A stretch of 64,000 bases of DNA from Sinonovacula constricta (taxonomy: Eukaryota; Mollusca; Bivalvia; Cardiida; Solecurtidae), in assembly GCA_007844125.1 (NCBI GenBank), contig CM017558.1, positions 23,017,915 through 23,081,914 on the forward strand, read 5' to 3'. Numbering within the stretch: the first letter of the stretch is position 1; every line of letters begins with the position of its first letter. The notes under the pieces were generated by a model. It was not told where the DNA came from and searched no databases. It worked only from the letters and a program-made list of their open reading frames with translations. Positions 55,430 to 64,000 of the stretch are shown here, piece by piece. The position numbers and the translations under genes are program-made.

Positions 55430-56330
55430 TGTATTCCATGATGAATTGTTAAGTACAGCATTGTTGTTGATGAAAATAAACAGTTTGAATGTTTTCCTTG
55501 GAACTTAGATCTGTCTACTTAAGCATTAAGTTGTGATATTTATGTTATTGAGAATTTCAATCATGACATAAGACATTTTCCACTGACATTTGCATACATG
55601 TGAATACATGTGAATTCTCCTGCTTTTTGAGGGAGACTCCCTCATTTAAGGTTCATAATTATTTGAAATGAAGGTTGTTTTACACATTTTCAGAAATCTC
55701 CCTACTTGGAAACAGATAACTTCCTTCTTTGTGTATATGAAAATAACAAATCTCCCACTTTGCAAGTGAAAATCTCCCACTTTGGCCTCAGAAAAAGTTC
55801 ACATGTATGCATTTGATTGGGTGTGTTCCATGTTGATGTATCGCATTGATGTTGATGAAATAAACACTCTGAATATTTTTTGCTGAATTTAGCTCTGTCT
55901 ACTTAAATATTGTGATATTTATACTATTGTGAATTTCAATCATGATGGAGACATTATCCACTGACATTTGATTGGGTGTGATTAATGTTGATATATTAAG
56001 TAGAGATTGTTTGTTTAATAGATGTGTAAATGAACAGTGTGAAAATTTTCCACTGAACTTAGCTCTGTTTAAGTGATAAAATGTGACATTTGTATTATTG
56101 AGAATTTCAGTCATGATGTAGACATTTTCCACTGGCATTTGAGAGGGTGTGCTTAATGTTTTATATATCGTTAAGTATGGTCTTGTTGCTGGTTTGATGA
56201 GAGTGACAATGAACAGTGTGAATATTTTCCATGGAGTTTGTCTCTGTCTACATAATTGTTAAGATGTGATATTTATATTGATGAGACTCTCAATTATTAC
56301 AGAGACATTATCAATTTTAGCCATCAAAGT
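55430..56330 (+). repeat. About 175-bp tandem repeat, four diverged copies, one split by a MITE
   Basis: Each copy carries a GATGA...ATAAACA/AATGAACAGTGTGAATATTTT block, then a TTAGCTCTGTCTAC block, a TGTGATATTTATATTATTGAG block and CATTTGATTGGGTGTG. Copies begin near 55430, 55809, 55980 and 56150. The matching flank of copy A (26390-26590) has one copy. Confidence 0.65.
55593..55809. mobile_element. MITE family M1, copy 3
   Basis: Starts CATACATGTGAATACATGTG and ends AAAAAGTTCACATGTATG. CATTTG on both sides (55587-55592 and 55810-55815, the right copy beginning at the C after ATG) is a probable target duplication. It has the same internal order as copies 1 and 2. Confidence 0.75.
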
Positions 56331-56574
56331 ATGTAAATCATAACATAAAATGTCGTAATTAAACTTAGATGAAATTACCTTAATTAAGCTTCATTTCACC
56401 TGTATCAGTTTGTAAGCATTTGATGTTGTGTAGGCTATCATTCCATTGTATGTCAAAGTTACTTCTAACTTTTTTGTAACTTCAATGTGATAATTTTCAA
56501 TATAATACTCATTTGTAATAGGTAAATAAGAAAAGGTCCTATCAAGTCATTTCCAAAGATATTTAAATTTAATC

Positions 56575-56770
56575 TACCTCTGGACAAAGGCAAACAGGGT
56601 AAATATAAATGTGACAAAAACACAGAGACGAGACATAACACACAAAAAGAAAAACCGTCAGTAACTGCCTTGGAATGGTCAGTTGGCAAAAGGACCGACT
56701 GGGGTGCTTTAACCTGATTTGTGGAGCGCTCCAACCTCGCACATCCTGGGTAAATTAAAAAGGAGGGGTA
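56575..56770. repeat. Possible dispersed repeat block
   Basis: Compositionally distinct, more GC-rich than its surroundings, with GCCTTGGAATGGTCAGTTGG, ACCGACTGGGGTGCTTTAAC and GAGCGCTCCAACCTCGCA. It interrupts the paralogy with the copy A flank, so it is probably an insertion. The family is not identified. Confidence 0.35.
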
Positions 56771-57804
56771 CATCTCATGGACATTTTTCCAGTTTTAAAT
56801 TTACTTTTGACATTAAAGTAAGGATAATGTTAAAATGACATCTATTGTTCAAGTCAAGTTAAGTTTATTATTTCCTGCTTATAAATAATATCTCTGGTTA
56901 TGTATGGCCCCATTAAAGATTGATGAAAGAAAGTCGTTCATTCATTAAATTCCATAAATGAGGGATATTTTTATTTTGTATAATCTGTTATTAATTATTT
57001 ATCCATGTATATCCAAGAACCAACAGTTATGGGCCTTATGTTTCATGAATTCTTGTTGCATTTCAATAACATCTTTAAATGTCAATGTATGTCAGTACCC
57101 CTGTTAAGACTGAAGGGGTCAAAATATTCTAAGTTAGAAAATACATTCTCCGCTGATGTTAAATTCTCAATAGTCCAAGCAAAGTATACTGTAAATCTCA
57201 GATACACTAAATCTCAGATACCCTGAATGTTCAGTAGTATACTAAACCTAAATCTTAAGGTTTTTTGATATTTTTCTATGCATTTAAATGTTTAGGCTCT
57301 ACTTCGATAAGTTAAATGATTCATTTAGTTGTTATTCAAGAAGTATAAAATTTAGTTAAGATAAGCTACATGGGGAATTTCAGCTTAGACATCTTTCTCA
57401 GTTTGTCTTTATTGAGCCTATCTTGTTTGCATATACCCAATATACTAGGAAATTATAATTAAATGATGAATGTAAATAGCTACATTAGAAAATGTACAAG
57501 AATTTCAAGTTTATTGTCTTGTGTCTGGAAATTATGACCTGGCTTAAGCAGATTGGTTTATTTACAGTAATTGGCTTTGAACAATAATAAACCATTTTGT
57601 TTTAAAAATATTATAATGAGTTTACTTTTACATAACTTAAACACAATTAGCTGTGTAAATTAATTTTCTCATGCTAACTGAAAAAATATTGTGGGATATT
57701 CAAAAGGAATAGTTTTCTTTAGGTCTGTGATGGTCTGTTCTTCATTATGCATGAATGCACATACATGTGTTCTCTGAGGCTCAACTGGTCTTGAAAGTAA
57801 GACA

Positions 57805-57878
57805 AGTAAAATGGAGCCAAACAGCATGTTAGAAAATGAAGTAAAAATGGAGCCAAACAGCATGCTAGAAAATGAAAA
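57805..57878 (+). repeat. Two-copy tandem repeat, 36 bp
   Basis: AAATGGAGCCAAACAGCATG then TTAGAAAATGAA, repeated once with CTAGAAAATGAA. Confidence 0.8.
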
Positions 57879-58034
57879 GGTTACATATCATGCTGTTAAC
57901 ATTCTCTGCAAGCATGGAAACATACAAAAATGTGATACTATATACACTTGTTGAGAGTAAGAAGCAAGAAATTACTTTGATTTTGTGGTTATGTTTGGCT
58001 TTAATTTAAAATGCTGACTAATCATTCATGACAA

Positions 58035-58330
58035 CAGATGTGATATTCTTTGAGGCAGTAGCCAAATGTGGTTTATTTTCAGCTGTTTTTCCCATTCAAG
58101 TGCTATAAACTGATCAGATTTGGATCAGATAATAATTTTTTATTGACTAGTGTGACATAGAAAAAGATGTGATATTCTTTGGTGCACTGGCCATTTTTGA
58201 AAAATATTTCCAGCTGTTTTTCCCATTAACAAGCCATCAACTGATCATATTTGGACCATATAATACATTTTTATTGACTAGAGGGACAAGAAAATGATGT
58301 GATAATCTTTGAGGCAATGGTCAGAGTGCC
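58035..58330 (+). repeat. About 125-bp tandem repeat, 2.3 copies
   Basis: GATGTGATATTCTTTGAGGC, CAGCTGTTTTTCCCATT and ATTTTTATTGACTAG recur in order. Two diverged copies also exist at 29670-29870 in the copy A flank, so the tandem structure is older than the gene duplication. Confidence 0.65.
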
Positions 58331-61300
58331 ATTAACAGTGATTATTCTTTGTACCAAGTAGAAATTGTGACATTTTTATTTTTAAAAAACTACTCAACTT
58401 TGTTTTGATAGAAAATTATTGGAGTTATTTTATATTAATCTTCCAAAATATTCAATAATAAATGCTAGGTGTACAGATTGTGATCCTTTGGAGTTGATGT
58501 CACCTTGCATCAGTACTATCAATAGGAATTAATCTCTCAATAATTACTCAACCCTTTGCTTGCTGGAAATACCATTAGGGTGGATATTTTTTATATATGT
58601 TATTGGGTAAAGGTTTTTTTTATGCAAGGAAAGGGTCAATTTTTTTCCTCACTTTTCAACAAAGAGATAAAAAAATAATGACATTTTTTGTTCCGTGTTA
58701 TGGAGGACAACTAAGCTATAAATTTATTTATAAATTTATTATTCAATGAATAGTGTGTGCTTCAGATTCTATAAGAAATGATACACCATTTTATCAAACC
58801 TAAGTAGAAAAAGAATCTTTGATTATTGCCCTGTACCACATATAAAGTTGAGACTGGAACAATTTTCCTTTACATAAATACATTGTAGTGAAGAGTTATG
58901 TATGTACATATTTTATGAACATTCCAGGCATAAATTCACAATATTTGATTTGTCACTATAGCTTAGAGTTATGCAATATTGATATAAAAATCCAAAGTAA
59001 ATGTCTTTACACCAAAGAAGCATACATCCCAATTCAGATGTAAACCCAACTGTCAGTTTACACCATTCATATGTTACAAGTTTATGTTGCTATACATTCT
59101 ACAATAATAAAGCAAAAGGAGCCTCTTATATGCAGTATGTACATTAACGCAAATCCATATGGTGTGTTTTTTATATTAAATGTTACAGATTAGCTTGTGA
59201 GCACTATACAAGCTCCTAATTAATGTGTTTGTGTGTGAGTGTGTTATGTATAGTATATTATACTATATAGTATGTATTAAATGTATATTATATGTAGTAT
59301 ATATCGTATATGTATAGTATATATTGTATGTATATATATTATATGTATATTACATGTATATTATTTATATATATGCCAAATTCAGGTCGTTCCTAACAAG
59401 AAATCCATTTACACTTTAACAAAGTATTGCATTGTTTTACAGTTATCCAGACAATATATTTTTGTTTCACATATTTCTTTGTAACATGAAGGTTTGTTTA
59501 TAAATATACATGTCTGATTTTTATTCAGTGTACTTATATATTATTCATAACATTAAAATTACTTGAAATCCTGTAACTGTCAGTTTTATACATCCTACAT
59601 TGTAATTTCATAGCTCACAGCTAATTTTGCCAACTACCCATTACTGAAGAACTCATCACAGGCGTGGAAGGTGTAGGACAAGCTTTGATATTTAAAGAGT
59701 AGTTCTTTTTATAGTATAAAAAAAATTATAATTTTTAGTACAGTTGATTCCAGTTAATTGAATAATGGTTATACACATTTTCCATTTTATTGAGTAAAAT
59801 ATTTGAACACCAAACCTTTTCCTCTCAACCTTTTTCTATAAATTAACGGCTATATGCCTAAGGTGGCGGTCCGGTCCTATGTCCGTTATAAGCACAATCC
59901 ATCGCTGCTAACTTGTCTGCTGAAGCTCTCTAATTTGTTTATCTCTGGGTCAACCTTTTCCAGGTTGCTAATCTGTGTCGAATGATCACCCACCTGTTTG
60001 GCTTACTCAGTTATGGTCTACTGCCAATGGCAAGTTTCTATTGCATCTTCCAGATGATGTTCACAGGTTTTCATGAAAGTTAACAAGTGTCAACATTGCA
60101 TCACGTCATGACACAATTGATAACTCACTAAGTTTTAATAGTGCAATGGCCTTGGCAAAATAGTGCGGTACTAAAGCATATTTCTTTTACCTTAAGTGTT
60201 TTATTAATGAAATCAAAAAGACCAACAAAAATGTTTACATCATGGTGGATGCTGATTTATTTCACTTCTGACTTATTACAAAGTACACTTATTGAAATGG
60301 TACTCCTATTTTGATTTTCAGTATTGCACATATTCCGGTTATTTGCATAAATTTGTCTGGAAAGTTATGTCTGGGAAGCAAAATGAACTGTATATTCATT
60401 TTTTATGCAAAACATTCCATGCTGATGAAAATCAACTTTATAGTTAAATAACATTTAAATTTTATTGCATAAATTTCAAACACTTTACCCATTTACACTC
60501 TTAACACATTTAACTGGGGGGAAAAATAAATACCAAGCATGCTTCCCAATAGGTAAAAAAGCCTGGTTAAAATTAATTTGTGACTGATAAAACCAGATTG
60601 CAAAAACATGTGTTGGATCTTCATGGCTTGAGCATGGAGAGAGATATTTTTTATGAAGGTTCTGTTCCTGTCCAGCGCTCTACTGATTAACACTGAGTTT
60701 TGGTACATGCTTGCTTTATGTAGGTGATTTATACGTGATAGGCACACATTTCAACAACCTGTGTTAAGTTTTTGACATTTCAACAAGTGTTTGCAACTTT
60801 ATTTGAATTAAAATTGTGCCCAACCGTAATTGCTTTGGTCTTCTGTGCCATAAACTTCTTGTTTTTAAATGTTTTGTACCAATAGCATTCCATTTCCGAA
60901 GACAGTAATGCTTTAAAAAAAATAACATATGCTTTTAAGTTTAAGATAGTGTTTAAGAGCACAGATATGGGTATAAACTGTCAAACTATTGATAGGGGGG
61001 AGAAGTAACATAAAAATTGCAGAAATGTCCAATCTCATCAAACAAATGAGGCTAACAAATTATTTGTCCTGGAATTGCAAACACAGACGTAATGTCATAA
61101 ATCACATGATTCCCCTAGCTTTCCATTCAATACACCCATTACACATTTTGTTATATTAAACTAGTGTAATACAGCTTTTTGATTCATGATGTCATCTTAA
61201 TGCAGATCGTCTCATACCTCTATTTCACCAAGTATTGTTAAAATTTCTAGAATGATTGTATATTGGCGATATAATCTAGTGATAAAAAGAATCTGACACT

Positions 61301-62384
61301 CATTTTCATTTATGAATAAGATTTATAAAACTCGTCCAAGAAAAAAAATTATAATTAGCTCGCCATAAGCCTGCTTACAATTACTTTTCCAGCACTTGTT
61401 TAACAAATGTAATAAATGACACCTCGTGTCCGATCCTCTATAAATGTTATAGACAAATGTTTTATACAACCCATTTTAAGTTTTTTTTAATGAGGCCATA
61501 ACAAATGATTACTAAAGATATATATTTGTAGTATCATTTTTTAATCTACAGATACGACAAAAAATCAAGTGTATCATTATTAACAGAAGTCACAAAAACA
61601 GAGGTGTAACAAAATAAAAGCCGTTTGGTAGGAAACTATTCTCCACATATAAAATGTAAAAAAATTCCCCTTGTTACCTTCATAAGCAGCAAGAAAAAAA
61701 CAAGGCAAAAATGCTTCTATAGTTCACTTCCATCACATCAGTATATATAGTTAACATTGGATCCATATAGTCCTGAGATAAAATCCAAGAATATCTTAAT
61801 AGTTTTAATGATTAATAGTTTTAAAAACAAACTGCCCTTAAGGGTTAGTGTTCCAATGCCTGTGACTATCAAGCAAAATCACATAAATGAAAAATACTTT
61901 TATACATTACAATACATTGACAGTTGAAAAGAAACTATACAAGTATTTAAGCTTATGGCACTACTCAGATCCTATGTTTAAATTTGTGTTGTTTACTTAT
62001 TACACATTTGTGTTTATTAAATATTTTCCCATTACTAGTTCTAATATACTTCTACAGCATGGCACCTTTTCATGCTATTTAAGAAACTTTCTTAGATTTT
62101 ACCAGCTTGATAACTTTATATCTTTACATTTAAAAAAGGGGTTTTAACCAACTTTAGTGATATGCGCCTCTTTTGTCCAATTTATGGAAACATTTGCTCA
62201 AATTTACAATGTATGATGACAAATGCATAGACAGAAGAAGTCTATATGCTGTTTGGTGGGCAGAACAGCCCTGCTGTGGTCAGAGGGGAACGTTTCTTGT
62301 AGGTGGACACAGAGAAATGATGCCTGGCGTTGGTGTCTTCAGGAAGTTTTATTATATAACACTCTGAATCAATCGTAAAGATTG
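58331..62384. other. Intergenic and probable PGK 3' UTR (minus)
   Basis: AT-rich, no recognised exon. The part near 62384 should be the 3' UTR of the minus-strand phosphoglycerate kinase gene. A short AT-rich microsatellite is listed at 59220. Confidence 0.4.
59220..59370. repeat. TA/TG-rich microsatellite
   Basis: Imperfect GTATATTATATGTAGTATAT-type repeats over about 150 bases. Confidence 0.7.
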
Positions 62385-63234
62385 TTACGATGGTGAAAGG
62401 GCTGCAACACCAGGGAGATTCTTGCCTGGAAAAACGAAGAATGACATAAAAAACAGATTAAACTCCTCAAAATGTTTTACATATAGAATTCCTTTTTTTG
62501 TTTGTTTATTGTTATATTGCGCCTACACAATTATGGTCATATTGGCGACGTCCAGCTAATTATTGATGGAGGAAGACTCCAGACATGTCTTGGTAGTGCA
62601 ATGCAGGTTAACTGGGAAACCTCCCAACATGAAGATGTGTAATTATTAGGTAGTTATCTTCATTGCAGGTCGGTTTTTCAAATACACGAAACAATAAATG
62701 TTATTTTTAACTCATAAATGTATTTTTTGGGGGTGTTTTATGGCACACCGACACTTGACAGGTCATACGGCGCCAAAATATATAACTCCTAAAACATTGC
62801 TTATTTCTCCTTATACTCCAGTTGTATTAGTTATTATTTACTTCAATCTGCAAAATATGAAAGTGCAATTTAAAAGATCAAGGTGCCGCCCCACTCATAA
62901 AAACAAAAAAAAGGTGTTTTTTTTTTTTTGCACATTACTTTTGTCACACACAGAAATATACAGTTTTATCCATACATTTTGTCAAGGGGTCATCCTCTAC
63001 CAATAACAGCTGGATATCACCAATATGACTGCAATTTTGTTGTTGTTATATACAGAAAAACATAATACAAAAACCATCCTTGAAGTACAACACTTTTATC
63101 AAAATCAATGTAATTATAAAAACAGGACACCATACCTTCCAGGAGCTCAAGACTGGCTCCACCTCCAGTGCTGACGTGACTCACGAGATCCTCTGTCTTG
63201 TATTTGGCAGCACATGTGGCTGTGTCACCACCAC
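62385..63234 (-). CDS. PGK1: Phosphoglycerate kinase, last two coding exons
   Basis: Minus-strand exon 63234-63136 (99 bp, phase 1 in and out) reads [20 protein letters not shown] then [12 protein letters not shown]. The terminal exon 62425-62385 completes [13 protein letters not shown] and stops at TAA. These are the C-terminal nucleotide-site segments of PGK: GGGD(T/S)ATC binds the ATP phosphates and [13 protein letters not shown] is a family hallmark. Splice sites are CTCCAG|GTGGTGG, GGAAG|GTATGG and TTTTCCAG|GCAAG. PGK transfers phosphate from 1,3-bisphosphoglycerate to ADP in glycolysis (about 417 residues), so roughly 370 residues lie beyond the right edge or in exons not visible here. 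Two SINE fragments sit in the last intron. Confidence 0.95.
62500..62632 (-). mobile_element. SINE fragment, minus strand
   Basis: The reverse complement has CCCAGTTAACCTGCATTGCA, CTACCAAGACATGTCTGGAG and CCAATATGACCATAATTGTG, the body and tail of the family listed at 1837. It lies in the last PGK intron. Confidence 0.65.
62985..63062 (+). mobile_element. SINE tail fragment
   Basis: GGGGTCATCCTCTACCAATA, then GCTGGATATCACCAATATGA and CTGCAATTTTG are the last part of the same SINE, in opposite orientation to the fragment at 62500. Confidence 0.5.
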
Positions 63235-63309
63235 CTGGAGCAAGGAGGAAGCAGAGAAATATGTAACTGATGTTGATGTTGTGTCCTCTTTCAGAACTTA
63301 CAAGGAAGA

Positions 63310-64000
63310 TTTTAACATTCACAATTTGTATGGCCAATTTTTACATTCACAATTTGTATGGATGATTATTATTTTCACAACTTATATGGCCAATGTTTAC
63401 ATTCACAATCTATATGGATTATTATTATTATTATTATGTTATTATTATTACCATATATTAAGGTGCCTTTATCACAAGAGTGCTCAAAGGCACCTAACAA
63501 AACATAGAATTGTAACTAAAAAACATTGACAAGAAATAAAACATGCGTAGCAATTGGCAATGATAAATAAAACATTTAGATAAGAATATAAAAGAAATAA
63601 GGGCCAATTAGCACTAATAAAAAGGTGTGTTTTCAGAGCCCTCTTAAAGCTTGTCAGTGTTAAAGGGGCCCTGAGGTTAACAAGTTTGATGGCTGATTAT
63701 TACATTTACAATTTGTGTGGCTGATTATAACAGTAACAATTTGTATGGCTGATTATAACATACATGATTAGTATGGCAGATTGTTACATTTTCAAATTGT
63801 AAAGCTGATTATTACATTTACAATCTGTATGCTGATTATGCTGTATCACCTTCTGTCATTATACTGCTCTGTTCATGCAATTAAAAGTAGTTGTACTTGC
63901 CTGTTTATTGGGGTTTTATCCTCATACTTGTACTTGATTATTGCATTTACCCTTTGTAGGGCTGATTATTGCATTCAAAATATGCAGGGCTGATTATTAT
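63310..64000. repeat. Irregular minisatellite in PGK intron
   Basis: Units of about 25-30 bases around ATTCACAATTTGTATGGCTG then ATTATTA, in two clusters (63310-63428 and 63693-64000). A (TTA)n stretch lies at about 63420-63450. The array runs off the window. Confidence 0.7.

Noticed and set aside
62173..62367. Plus-strand 64-codon frame near the PGK end
   Set aside because: It lies in the 3' UTR side of the minus-strand PGK gene with no splice or family support.

Overview
This is eukaryotic nuclear DNA: AT-rich, with small exons bounded by GT/AG, long introns, scattered SINEs and MITEs, and large minisatellites. The gene and repeat content (an intracellular potato-inhibitor-I-type protease inhibitor, an ankyrin/SOCS-like protein, several tRNA-derived SINEs, an L1/Tx1-like LINE tail and a hAT element) fits a lophotrochozoan, most likely a bivalve mollusc. 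That placement is inferred; nothing here names a species.

Layout. 1-1260: 3' end of an ankyrin-repeat gene with a SOCS-box-like C-terminus (+). 5487-6835: last two coding exons of an NXT1/NXT2-type mRNA-export cofactor (+). 9708-14396: complete three-exon, 65-residue potato inhibitor I gene (-), whose first intron carries a 1.6 kb, 30-bp-unit minisatellite. 15715-25197: seven-exon TMEM165/GDT1-family cation transporter, copy A (+). 25198-34263: non-coding, with SINEs and a 60-bp-unit minisatellite. 34264-40641: 6.4 kb hAT transposon with a six-exon transposase gene that is open except for one in-frame stop. 41053-53265: TMEM165 copy B (+), same intron phases as A, plus a probable extra 63-bp exon. 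53266-62384: non-coding, much of it recognisably paralogous to the 3' flank of copy A. 62385-63234: last two coding exons of phosphoglycerate kinase (-), continuing beyond the window.

The main event is a segmental duplication: the two TMEM165 genes and several kb of their 3' flanks are paralogous, and a hAT element now ends about 0.4 kb upstream of copy B's start codon. The most unusual object is in copy B intron 3/exon 4. A 46-bp unit holding the 3' splice site and the first bases of exon 4 is repeated so that 52 near-identical acceptors stand in a perfect 46-bp register (46486 to 48832). Only the last one leads into the full exon. Each unit also ends in a donor-like GAA|GTATGT, so it looks like a miniature exon with both splice signals.

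The window also shows nested transposon history: a MITE inside a SINE with a 10-bp target duplication, TAA-flanked MITEs including a 59-bp remnant, pogo-like MITEs inside transposase introns, and a minisatellite whose unit resembles the tail of a dispersed repeat. All exon coordinates come from reading splice signals and frames by eye; no alignment or transcript data were available.
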